From: Anaspis maculata
Taxonomy: Eukaryota; Arthropoda; Insecta; Coleoptera; Scraptiidae
Direction of reading: 5' to 3'
Length of the DNA: 64,000 nt
Assembly (NCBI GenBank): GCA_949128115.1
Contig: OX421962.1
Span: forward strand, 57,205,787 to 57,269,786
The position numbers were made by a program, and so were the translations under genes. Each line of letters starts with the position of its first letter. Position 1 is the stretch's first letter. The notes beneath the pieces are model-generated. The model made no database searches. It had not been told where the DNA came from and saw only the letters and a list, made by a program, of their open reading frames with translations. Below are positions 52,620-62,999 of the stretch, piece by piece.

Positions 52620-52885
52620 GAAAATCGTTTCATACTTTCAGCTTGGATCTCTGATGTAAATTTATCATGTCCAGGAGCTTTGCCGTTTTTCAGTTTCAGG
52701 AATGCTTTTGTTTTTTCAGGTTTCTGTTAGCGTCCCTTCATTTCTGTCTTCGATCGTATTTTCTTTGTTAATGTCGTCTTCATCAGTCTATCTTGGTTGT
52801 GCACTCAGTAACTCTTGGAAATATTCACTCCATCTTTCCATTACTTCTTCCGAGACCACCAGTAGTGCTCGATCATTCCTTATTG
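52620..52885 (-). pseudogene. RTE-type LINE reverse transcriptase N-terminal fragment, decayed
   Basis: The minus strand encodes EEVMERWSEYFQELLS, the pre-RT motif of RTE-clade ORFs (usually (E/V)L.RW.EYFEELLN). About 35 codons later, in another frame, KAFLKLKNGKAPGHD matches the first RT block (K.LKNGKAPGPDGI). Stops separate the two, so it is a relic. Confidence 0.6.
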
Positions 52886-55484
52886 ATTATGGAATGTTCT
52901 GGTGAGGTTCAGAGATCTTGAATATGGAAAAGTTATTTTCAATTGTAAATTTTCAAAGAGATTCACTCAAGTTTCAATAATAATTCTTAGGCCAAGCATT
53001 ATCGTTCTTCTAATTCATCATTATTCTGTGGTTTTTGAATGCCTTTCATCATGGTGCTCTAAACTAAGATCTAGGCCTCCTAAAGCTAAGCCTCACATCA
53101 TATCCATTTCATCAAATCATCACCTATGCACAAAAGAACTTGAAGGTGGACTGGGCCGAGGCGCTCATACTTCAAGTGACTTTTTTCTTTGTTCACTTTC
53201 TTCTTGAGTGAAAGGTCGTATCTCTTCTTCGATCGTGCATGTGAAATCCAAAAATAAGCATCCTGAATTTGGAAAGATGAAACCAATATATCAAAATTTT
53301 GTGGCATTTTTTACTCTTAATTACCTCTTTGACTTGCTTTCATTTTATTATTATGAATTATCCAGTGTAGATGCACACTAGTACAACACACACATAGGTC
53401 CGTGTCCGTACGCACAATATTGGTAACTGTACTAGGTTAAATAGGTAGGTAGTTAGGTACACAGCAGCAGTGCACTAGACAGTGCAGGGGGCATACTTTG
53501 GCTTGCTCGAGCTTTTCATTTGTTTGGTCTTCCATGAGTTTGCAAGGCGGTTATGTCCTTTTTAATTTGGCACTGGACAAGGGCACACGTCGTAGAGGAT
53601 ACAATCAAATCATTTGGAGCTGCAAATCTTGGATTGGGCATATTCGTAACTTCAAAATTTATTGTTTTAGGTTCACTCACTTGTGGAATAGTATTTTCTA
53701 TTTTGGATTGTCTTCTGCTTGGAAAAACTGTCTCTGAACGGCGATCGCTGTGGTTTTCACGTTCGAAAACCTCAAAAGCGATTGAAAATGCCACATTGAA
53801 GAGCGAAACTGACAAATGAAAAAATTTAACCACAAAAACGAATGATATGCTGTCACTTTGCTGTATAATTCTGTGGGATAGACTTCTGTGATTCGTGTGC
53901 CTTCGGGTGGTTCATAACTTACGGGTTGCATACTCAAATACATGATTTCCCCTCACCCCGTTCCGCATCAAATTTCCTCGCCTACAAGCTGGGTTACGTT
54001 CCCTCCTTATATTCTAACCTCCTTGGGCTTCACAGAGCTTCGACGTGTCGCTGGCGACATTCCCCCACCATGACACCACAGCTGTCGCCGGCGACAGAAG
54101 ACTGCGAAAATTGGTGTCGCTCGCAACCTCGAACGAGTTGGCGGGATTTGATTCATTCGTCAAGCTGACAACGCACGTGCTCAAAAATGTCAAACAGTTA
54201 TTGCCAATGTCCCCCAAAAAATTGTTTCATCTGATTCCACGGGTATATCTGCTAATAATTCGTCCTTTCCTTGGGAGTGCCTTGTTGAAAGACGATTTGC
54301 TTCGGAAAATGTGGTTGTTAAATGGGTGCTTTTCACCTGCTTCTCTATCTCTGGTCTCGTGGAACATGATTAGCAGGCAACGTAGAAGCACAGCACAGGC
54401 TATCGTGGAAAAAAAGCACGTGAACGTGGTGAGCAGTTCGAGCAACGCGACCGAAGGCGAACCCTAAACCGTCGTTCTGTGCCATCGTGCAGAATCAATT
54501 TCTGCCCGTGTCAATGACTTGACGCGATTTTACCGGCCGATGATTGACTGATGACTGCATGCGGTCCATAACCACCCAGCGACACGCGACACGGTTTGTG
54601 TAGTTAGAAAATCCTAACTACACAGCGACACCAAATGGAAGGGGTGGGCGACAGAGGGGGATACATCCGATGCTGGATCCCTATTGGTTGATGAAGTGTC
54701 GCTGGCGACACGTCGAAGCTCTGTGAAGCCGCTTGAACGAGTTGGCGGGATTTGATAGATTGATAGAAACTCATTTGTCAAGCTGACAACGCACGTGCTC
54801 GAAAATGTCAAACAATTGACAATGTCCCCCAAAACATTGTTTCATCTGATTCCACGGGTATATCTGCTAATAATTCGTCCTTTCCTTGGAAGTGCCTTGT
54901 TGAAAGACGATTTGCTTCGGAAAATGTGGTTGTTAAATGTGTGCTCTTCACCTGCTTCTCTATCTCTGGTCTCGTGGAAACATGATTAGCAGGCAACGTA
55001 GAAGCACACAGCACAGGCTATCGTGGAAAGGAAGCACGTGAACGTGGTGAGCAGTTTGAGCAACGCGACCGAAGGCGCGAACCCTAAACCGTCGTTCTGT
55101 GCCATCGTGCACAATCATTTTCTGTCCGTGTCAATAACTTGACGCAATCTTTACCGGCCGATGATTGACTGATGACTGCATGCGGTCCATAACCACCCAG
55201 CGACACGCGACACGGTTTGTGTAGTTGGAAAATCCTAACTACACAGCGACACCAAATGGAAGGGGTGGGCGACAGAGGGGAGTACATCCGATTCTGGCTC
55301 CCTATTGGTTGATGAAGTGTCGCTGGCGACACGTCGAAGCTCTGTGAAGCCGCTTTTAAGAGCCAAATTGCCAATAGCAACCCGAATGTGTTTGGAAGTG
55401 TCAAAGTACTCAAATCTGACACAAAAGTCAGCACAAATTTCGAAATTTGAACAGAACTGCGTTCAAAAGTGTTTAAATGGTCGA

Positions 55485-56803
55485 ATGGTCACCTGCTCAG
55501 CCTGCGGGTACTCGAGAACCCCATGTGACAAAGAACTTTTGCACCAGTAAGTACATTTTATATGATTTTATTCCTATTGAGTTGAATTAAGTTTTGGATT
55601 TCAATTTTGACGTGTTTTGTCACATTTGCATAGGCGTAGAGTAGGATGCTTTGAACCATTTTTGGAGTTATCGTAATAAATATTAATGCAGCAATGCAGC
55701 TATAGGTAAAGTTTTAATTATACATGTTTTAGCTTTCCTGAAGAGTCACCATGTAAGGAGTGGATCACTCTTATAAACAGAACAGGGTGGACTCCAACGC
55801 TAGCTTTCCTAAGGAATCACCATGTAAGAAGTGGATCACTTTTACGAACAGAACAGGGTGGACTCCAACGCACACGAGTGTCTTGTGCTCAGAACACTTT
55901 GGAAATGGGTAGCTGAATCACTCAACGAAATCCCTCTGAAAGGTGCTGTAGAACCAGTAGACACAAATACAACGACTGAAATATGTACGTATTCTGTCTT
56001 CAGATTTCAAAACTGATATTAACATTCCTGAGTGACTTTCGTGAAAACTGTTGTAGGTGAGGACATTCAATCCTGCTCATGTACCACTGGCTAACAAGTC
56101 CATAGCTAATAAACAAGAAATTTTGAGAGAGCGGTCGTCTAAAAAAAAAAACAGAGATTGGATTCAGTTGGTAGTCATTGCAAACCAGGTTCACTTGGTG
56201 GGTGTCTCTTTGATATGCAAAGAATACTGTAATGATATGGTGAACAATTGGATTCCTTCCATCGATGCTCCAAGAATGTTCAGAATGTTCAGCGAACATT
56301 GGTGAACTATACGGTGTTACTAGTGGTACCTTCAAGTGACTGTAGTTACCTAAACTTCTACTGGAAGTCTCAGCAGCTGTTTCAAGCTATAGTAATCTAT
56401 TTAGTTTTTTTTACAGAATCAACCGTTTTTTGCTAAACGAACTAAACACTTGAGAAATTAATGGCTGAACTTTATTGACAGGTGGTGGGCCCTCTTCGTT
56501 GTTCAGTCTTCCTCACACCGAATGTGATCCTCGACCTTCAACTTCGGAAGACAGTCAAATAAGAAAATCTGCCAATTGCAAGTGAAATATGTTCTCATTA
56601 AAAAGAGAATCCGAGCACTGAAAAAAAAGGTTTGGTGGCAAAAGAAAATTTTGTCACTTAACGTAATCATAAAGGAGTTGAAGAAAGAAAAAATTGTGCA
56701 GAAAAAGCATGAGAGTATAATTTTAGAACAGTATGGGGAAAATGAGGATTCGCTTTCGCTTGACGCAATTCTTATTGAAACCATAAAATGTTATTATACT
56801 TGA
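55485..56803 (+). pseudogene. THAP-domain protein gene, probably a frameshifted relic
   Basis: THAP proteins bind DNA through a C2CH zinc module, found in host regulators and in P-element transposases. Exon 1 (55485-55546) encodes MVTCSACGYSRTPCDKELLH with the first CxxC pair and ends at a GTAAGT donor, phase 2. Exon 2 (from 55804) gives FPKESPCKKWITFTNRTGWT and VLCSEHF, supplying the tryptophan, the TGWTP box and the C..H pair. The frame then meets a stop at GNG*, while the expected continuation (SLNEIPLKGAVEPVDTN) is in another frame from about 55917. Later pieces are NPAHVPLANKSIANKQ (about 56062) and, after PSTSEDSQIRKSAN and another frame change, a basic coiled coil, IKKRIRALKKKVWWQKKILS, ending at 56803. 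AATAAA is at 56905-56910. No RNase-H-like transposase core follows. Unseen introns could rescue the frame; I favour a decayed gene. Confidence 0.6.
55733..55874 (+). repeat. 71-bp tandem duplication of the THAP exon 2 start, including its splice acceptor
   Basis: Copy A starts AGCTTTCCTGAAGAGTCACC at 55731 and copy B AGCTTTCCTAAGGAATCACC at 55802. Each begins with an AG acceptor and encodes FP(E/K)ESPCK(E/K)WIT. Because 71 is not a multiple of 3, reading through both copies shifts the frame; splicing to copy B alone keeps it. Confidence 0.8.
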
Positions 56804-56910
56804 AAGTATTTGTGACGTTCACCTCAAAACTCGAATTCATTTCATTCGCAAAAATTTTGTCAAGGAGGAAAACAAGTATACAAAATTGATTTTGTTCGAA
56901 GATCAATAAA

Positions 56911-57330
56911 AAATGTGAACAATTTATTTTACTGTCGTTTCTTTGATCTTTTACTTATTTTATGGTGATGAAGTATGCCTGTAAATACCTATAATACTAT
57001 AGTACTATACTATACCTATAGCTGTGACCTATAGAACCTATCTGATATAAAAACCAATTTTTGGTTTAGTTTTGCCCCCATCTTTTCTTATTGACGGCAC
57101 GTCACTGATTTGTTTGACAGTTTCCAGGAAGTGTCTATATCAGCCGTGTCATAATGTTAGAGCCGTTTCCATGGGCACAAGAGCCATCCCGGTCGCACGC
57201 AATTTTACATAATGCTCCTTCCTTACACTTTACCTTCTCCGATAGTAATAGTAATAATAGCAATACCAATTGATAAACCTTAAGTCCCCAAGTGGCAAAC
57301 GGCGCCACAAGCGCCCCCTACATGCATTCG
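56911..57330. other. THAP 3' flank
   Basis: AT-rich sequence with a short segment at 57214-57257 that is an inverted copy of 50279-50322 (shared core GAGAAGGTAAAGTGT and its complement). No gene is seen. Confidence 0.4.
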
Positions 57331-57334
57331 CTCT

Positions 57335-57587
57335 ATTCCATTTCAATAACGGAATTGATTGGGGCACATAACAGGTGTAAGGCATTGTTAGAATGATTAG
57401 AAATCAAAATCTTGATCTCGTCAACGCCGAACAAAACAGTATGTGAACAAAACACGTAAAAATTACAGTATTTAGTGAGGTTAGTCCGGTTGACGTTGCT
57501 CTGACATGGATAAAACTTGACAGATGACAATGACATTATTGACATTTTGCCATAAACTCCCTTTACATGCAATCACCCTGTTGTAAA
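57335..57587. mobile_element. MITE III family, copy 2 (one end missing)
   Basis: Inverted relative to 16187-16440; the end CATGCAATCACCCTG is at the right. Shared blocks include TTTTGCCATAAACTC and TGAGGTTAGTCCG. The left terminal inverted repeat is replaced by other sequence near 57300-57330. Confidence 0.75.
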
Positions 57588-57699
57588 ATTTCAAATATAT
57601 TTTGTATTTTTGTATTTCTTGTATCCTCTAGTTTTCATAAAATCTACGTTTACAGTAAAACCCAAAAACTACGTCCTAATTTGAATGTAATTTTCTCCC

Positions 57700-57960
57700 G
57701 GTCTCGCCGGAAAGTGTTGGCTGCGCCTCGTGCATTAACTCACACACTCATGCGTATATATTCCGTACATACAAACAAATACATTCCGTATTTGTTTGTT
57801 ACGTAATGTAGGTACCATTGTTGGCGGGGTTGCTCCACTCACTAAACGCTCGTTTCACAATCATCCCGTGTACGTAACTCGCCGGAAAGTGTCCTACTCA
57901 TTCGTGTGATTTCTGCACTCGGCTGCGCCTCGTGCATTAACTAACACACTCATGCGTAAT
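57700..57960 (+). repeat. Direct repeat around CGCCGGAAAGTGT / GGCTGCGCCTCGTGCATTAA
   Basis: CTCGCCGGAAAGTGT occurs at about 57703 and 57879, and GGCTGCGCCTCGTGCATTAA at about 57719 and 57923; both are followed by ACACACTCATGCGTA. The spacing differs, so one copy has gained internal sequence. Confidence 0.7.
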
Positions 57961-58659
57961 GTATCACTTTCCGTATTTGTTACGTAATGTACTGAATTCA
58001 ATAATGTTCAATATGACTCATGTATTACGTATAATGGCTTCCTTTCAGGTACTTAAAACTAAGTCAGGTTGTTTCCGAAAATGGTAGCCTGTATCTTTAT
58101 GATTATCGACAGGTTCTCATTATTTTGGCACTTCAAATTGCCATTTTCAGTTTGATCGATAATGAAAATTTTGAATTATCTCAAAAACAATCCGTTTTAC
58201 AAAAAAAAATAATCTTTGAAAACGGCACACAAAAATTAAGGACCAATGTCCAATTGTTCTGAATAAGTAGACATACAGCTTTTTAAATTTATGATATCAG
58301 TTGACAATTTTTATGAATCAGCAAAAAAATAGGCAAAAGTTTGCATAGTTACCGATATATGATAGATATCTATATTGGACAGTTTTTCATGCACTTCAAA
58401 ATTATCGTATCACAAATCTCTGTTGTATATCTTATGATCAGAATCGTGCCTAGTATACGGACTGTTAAAAAAATCAAGGCTGCCGATCACCGGCTTTTTT
58501 AAATACTTGTCCAGGAATGTCTTGCCTCAGATTGTCTCCCCCCCGCATCATTTTACTCATTTTCCTCATTCTCAAAATATTTTCCTTGGTAAAAAACTTC
58601 ACAGGTTTTTGGGGAAAGCAATGAAATTGAAATCATTCGCGATAAATAAATCATACATA

Positions 58660-59420
58660 CAGGGTGTTTCAAAAATAAGTACCCAGCTATACATATATCG
58701 TCGGATTCAGCTTTCAAAAATTTGAAGTTTGCTATAAGAATGAATTGCAAGAGGTGTCCCCCTAAGAAAGTTACGGTCCATCAAAGTTCAATTTTTAAAA
58801 TAGTTTTTGCACCGTAACTTTTGAACCGTTAAACCGATTTCAATCAAATTTCAATCAAAGTTTACTCAAATAAGTCTTTATCGAATGATATCAACGCGTT
58901 TCATCCAAGTTTCATCAAACATTTTCAGATGCAAAGACAATAGAGGGTAGCCTCCCCTTTTCCCCTCTATTCTTCATTTCCCAAGTTATTTTCAAAAATA
59001 ACCCTAAGTCTACGTCCAATTCAGGTAAAAAAGTTCCTCATGCAAATTTTTGATTAGAGGCTTCGTTTTCGAGATATTTGGATCCGGAACTTTGAAAAAC
59101 ATCTCGAAAACACTACTTTCAAGGGCCTGAACATTGAAGAAAACTTCCTGTTTTTCGCAAAAATGGTGGATAGTCAACTTAAAACATCTGGAAAACCTAC
59201 ACTGCAGTAGGAGGAATCATGACTTTTCTTGGATTTTAATGTTTAGGTAGGCTCTTGAACGTTGTGTCTTCGAGATGTTTTTCGAGTTTCAAACTCAATT
59301 ATCTCGAAAATGAACCGTCTAGTCAAAAAATTTGCAAGAGTAACTTCTTCACCTAAATTAAACGTGGAATTCAAAAATCGGGACCACTTTCAAAAATAAC
59401 CAGGGGGATAAAACATGGGT
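58660..59420 (+). repeat. CAGGGTG-tipped element fragment, palindrome-I-type interior
   Basis: It starts CAGGGTGTTTCAAAAATAAG and contains GAACCGTTAAACCGATTTCA and a decayed AGGCTTCGTTTTCGAGATAT block, seen also near 16645 and 20070. No right-hand partner for the tip is found, so it is truncated. Confidence 0.6.
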
Positions 59421-60131
59421 TCCTGTTCTGTTTTGATCTGTTCCGTTTATTGTATATAAAAATTTCATAGTTTTGTATTTTTTCCGCTGGCCTCTGACCC
59501 CTGAACAGTTTTAATGATTTAAATTTTATTGTACATATCTAGAAATACCTATATGCAGTTCAATAACTTTGTTATTCAGCAAGTTCGAAAACTCTACTTA
59601 CTTGTTTGTGATCCCTTGTATTGTTTGTATCAAAGGAATAATAAACATATTATTATTATTATAAAATTTTGAATCCATCACAAGGCTTTGATTGTTCAGG
59701 TAATTTTGCTTCAGTGTACAGCGAAGCGAAGACATATTGTGCAAAGTATGGGTGCCAAGGAGCCACAACTGCCTTTTGAGGGCTGTGAGCGCGAGCTTGT
59801 TTTTCAGTTTGTCATGATAAGTTTTTTGCAAATTTTTTAATCAAGTCTCAGCTTCTCTCTTGGAAGCTCGTTTTGGACAGAAACCTTCCTTCGTCTCTGG
59901 GTACCCGCTGGGAAAGTATTATGGTACCACAAAAGATTTTCTACGCTTTGAAAGAAGCGACTTAGCTTTGCAGGAGTCCTTAAATACAGTAGTCTTTTTC
60001 GAGCGAATAACCGTTCATGACCGGTTATACTTGGTTATAGAATTTGACGTTTGAGCGAGGATTGGTTATAAGCGGTAAAGGAAGTGCCGCCATTTTGATA
60101 TCATCACCGGTTATACATTTCATAACCTGGA
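59421..60131. other. Spacer with an AAT microsatellite and possible LINE tail
   Basis: A TTATTATTATTATA run near 59650, preceded on the minus strand by an open frame, could be the 3' tail of a LINE, but I cannot match the 77-codon frame (59598-59831) to a family. 60000-60130 contains several copies of ACCGGTTATA-like sequence. Confidence 0.3.
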
Positions 60132-60594
60132 TTGCGTTCGAGAACTACACTATTCTGCGATTTTCACATTTTTCGAGTAGGGGTATCAAGTAAGGCAAAG
60201 TAACTACCACTTTCCGAACGATTTTCGCTGTGCTGGAAATGTCACTGTCAATATCACTGATTGGCTATCGCAGTGCTGTTTAGTTTCAAAGTGAAGTAAG
60301 CTTTTCTGATGAAGTACCCGTTTTTATAGGTACTGCCTACCACGCAAGTACCCAATCGAAACGATTATAATCGAAATAAAAAAAAAGTCTGACAGAGAAA
60401 TATGTGGGGTGCTGAGGTGCGCATGACGAGTAACTTTCACAGCGCTTGGAGGTGCTGCGAATTTTGTCACTTCAACGCGACACGTTTTGAGTTCTCGAAC
60501 GGTTTACTGCGTTACCGATAGTGCGCACAGAAGAGATCTCGAACGGTCATTTCTGCGACAATCGCAGAATAGTGTAGTTCTCGAACGCAACCCT
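60132..60594. mobile_element. Foldback with TTGCGTTCGAGAACTACAC ends
   Basis: TTGCGTTCGAGAACTACACT and AGTGTAGTTCTCGAACGCAA are perfect terminal inverts, extending through ATTCTGCGAT. CCTGG precedes the left end and follows the right end, a possible 5-bp target duplication. TTCTCGAAC also recurs internally. Confidence 0.7.
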
Positions 60595-60859
60595 GGTCAT
60601 AAGGCTGGTTATTGTTATGGTGGGGGAACAAATTGTGGCGGCAACAGATTTGAATTTGAAACAAGCAGCGGTCCAGAATTTCTAAACGTGAAACGTACCT
60701 AACCTAACCTCAAAAACTTGACGACTTGACTTGGCGACGAGAAAAATCGAAGACGATGGACTGATCTGCGATGGACCCACAAGAACATCGGGTAATCCAG
60801 ATGTCCGATGGCCGCCTGATGGTGGTTTAATCCTGAAAGTACTTGTCATACCTCCTATA

Positions 60860-62045
60860 CAGGGTGATTCATGAGTGACCTTACATAGGCTAATGGCAAA
60901 TAGAGGACTTCAAGGCGAGTCGGTATCCACTGAAGAAATTTTATTTTCTCCAATGGTTACGAAGATATAGGGTGTTTTGTGTGTTTCGTATGAAACTTTG
61001 ATAAGCGCTATTTCTCAAACGGCCAGAGGTATTTTGTTGAAATTCACCAGTAATATTTCTCTGTTGGAACCACGATGTTGGAACTCATCACGAAGCCATA
61101 CCGGGTAAGTCAAAATCCAGGGCCGGGCTAGAAAAAAGGTGCTCCTTTTTTGTTTCATCAAAAAGTACATTTTCTGACTGCTTTTCTAAAATACTGCTAT
61201 CGGATTCAAAAAGCTAAGGAAAAATGCTTTAAGAACCACTCTTCAATCTAGTTGGCACACCTAAACCGTTTCGACAATAAAATTGAAAGTAAAATTTGTG
61301 GGTGAGTTCCCATTTTCTACCGGACATAATCGACTCATTGTTTGATTGAATTAATCAAAATTCATTTTTTGGCTTGTCTCTGTTGAATAAAAGAGCTTGG
61401 TTGAAAGAAAAATTCCAGAGCCGACCATTTTTTTTTATGACAAAATCGAGAGTGAAATCAGAATTGAATTCGATTTGGTAGTAAAAAAAAACCTTCGGCT
61501 ATGGAATTTTTCTCCCTACCAAACCCTCCTATTCCACAGAGACAAGCTAAAAAATGAATTTGAATGAATTCAATTAAACAATGAGTCGATTATGTCCGGT
61601 CAAAAATGGAAACTTACCCATAAATTTCACTTTTAATTTTTATCTCGAAACGGTTTAGGTGTGCCATCTAAATTGAAGAGTGATTCTTGAAGAATTTTTC
61701 CTTGGCTTTTCGAATCCGATAGCAGTTTTTCAGAAAAGCGGTCAGACAATGTACTTTTTGATCAAATAAAAAAGGGGCACATTTTTTCAATCCCGGCCCT
61801 GGATTTTGACTTACCCAGTATGGCTTCAGGGTAAGTTCCAATAGAGAAATATTACTGGTGAATTTCAAGAAAATTTCTCTAGCCGTTTCAGAAATATCGC
61901 TTATCAAAGTTCCATACGAAACACACAAAACACCCTGTATCTTCGTAACCAATGAAGAAAACAAAGTGTCTTCAGTGGATCCTGACTCGCCTCAAGGTCC
62001 TCTACCTCCCATTAGCCTATGTAAGGTCACTCATGAATCACCCTG
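60860..62045. mobile_element. CAGGGTG-tipped palindrome, family B copy 2
   Basis: A 1186-bp element from CAGGGTGATTCATGAGTGAC to GTCACTCATGAATCACCCTG, TA on both sides. It is the uninterrupted counterpart of 38010-39500. The centre lies near 61460, with GGTTGAAAGAAAAATTCCA and TGGAATTTTTCTCCCTACC pairing around it. Confidence 0.85.
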
Positions 62046-62463
62046 TATTTATATAGTGGAAATATGAATAGTTGATTTTCAATTCAATTCAATATAACTA
62101 TTTATTGTTCCTTCGGTATTACACCATGAACAAGAAAACAAACAGGATTTCATAGAAATTGTATGTGTGATGTGATCACGATACACGTGTGATCCACAAA
62201 ATTCGTAATCAGGGCCCTGATTGGGGCCCACCCGGGTGACTTCGGAAACGAGATGTTCATCGATTCAAGTGACTGGATTAGCTGAATGACTGAATTTTTC
62301 ACCTTCAAAGCTATCCTACATTACAAATGGTTTAAGTAAAGGGTGTTTTTTTTAAAGCTGAGCGGTTATAAAGTTCAATAAAAAATTAACTAGCCAAAGG
62401 AATTTATTCATAGTATGTTGTGGACAAAGAGCAAACATTCAAGATTTTATATTGAAACTTACA

Positions 62464-62993
62464 TTAATTTGTTTTGAAGATTTCATCCAATAAATGATTC
62501 CAACGTGTTTGAACGCAAATTTCCGCCCGCTGCAATAAATCGTGCATTGCACAGCGACACATTTCAGCGGGAATCTCGGCAATGGTCAGTCGAATTTTGT
62601 TTTTAAGGTCATCCAAATCTTGCAAAGGATTTATGAAGACTTTGGATTTCAGAAATCCCCATAAAAAGTAATTCAGGATGCTCAAATCTGGAGAGCGCGC
62701 TGGATAAGCAACATCTCCATTTTGCGAAACGAGTCGATTTGGAAACATTTCTCTCAATAGATTCATGCTCACGTTGGCTGTATGAGGCTTTGCTCCATCC
62801 TGTTGGAACCACATACAGCCAGGAAGCTGCAGCTGATTCATAGCATCACCTAAAAATGTCTGGAGCATTTCTGCATATCGATAAGAATTGATGGTAACTG
62901 TGTTGCCATTTTCTTTTATTTCTTATAAACAGCTGTACTGTTCTAACGCGATCATCAATGGGCCAGCGCTCCATGTCGTACAAAACTTGGAAC
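62464..62993 (-). pseudogene. IS630/Tc1/mariner transposase, internally deleted (DD41D-like spacing)
   Basis: The minus strand keeps the second half of a DDE transposase as a 134-codon frame (62868-62464): MLQTFLGDAMNQLQ, WFQQDGAKPHTA with the second catalytic aspartate, then RSPDLSILNYFLWGFLK. The third acidic position is N where relatives have D (usually PLDFFLWG), so the site is dead. There are 41 residues between the two positions, as reported for rosa-like DD41D elements. Upstream sequence continues the frame (NTVTINSYRYAE) and, just beyond, encodes MERWPIDDRVRTVQLFIRN, which resembles the N-terminal helix-turn-helix start. About 100-150 residues that should separate the two are missing. 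GGGTGTTTTTTTTAAAGC at about 62340 may be the 3' terminal repeat. Confidence 0.8.
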
Positions 62994-62999
62994 TTATGG

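Larger units (their letters stand above)
51420..53937. mobile_element. 2.5-kb element inside the composite, carrying LINE fragments
   Basis: GTATGCAACCCGTAAGTTAT near 51427 and ATAACTTACGGGTTGCATAC near 53934 are perfectly inverted; the arms continue with GAACCACACGAAGGCACACGA / TCGTGTGCCTTCGGGTGGTTC-like sequence (over 20 nt). Between the arms lie remains of two LINEs in opposite orientation and an ORF-like stretch at 53516-53833. Confidence 0.7.
50330..55355. mobile_element. 5-kb composite long-inverted-repeat element with TTA target duplication
   Basis: Ends AAGCGGCTTCACAGAGC and GCTCTGTGAAGCCGCTT are flanked by TTA (50327-50329 and 55356-55358). The left side has one arm of about 650-700 bp (50330 to about 51045) plus a partial copy (51045-51360). 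The right side has two tandem copies of the same arm in opposite orientation (54022-54727 and 54728-55355). Open frames of 60-140 codons in the arms occur as mirror images on both strands and are not genes. The middle holds another element (51420-53937). No transposase is recognised; end motif and TTA target suggest PIF/Harbinger mobilisation. Confidence 0.7.

Noticed and set aside
50538..55014. Open frames of 60-140 codons in the 50-55 kb region, such as one starting MLENVKQLTMSPKTLF and its antisense partner
   Set aside because: The same peptides recur in mirror positions because the arms are inverted copies; there is no domain resemblance, and frames are open on both strands.
59598..59831. 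77-codon minus-strand ORF next to an AAT run as a LINE C-terminus
   Set aside because: The position beside a repeat tail is suggestive, but I could not match the sequence to any LINE C-terminal region, so it is noted only as a possible tail.
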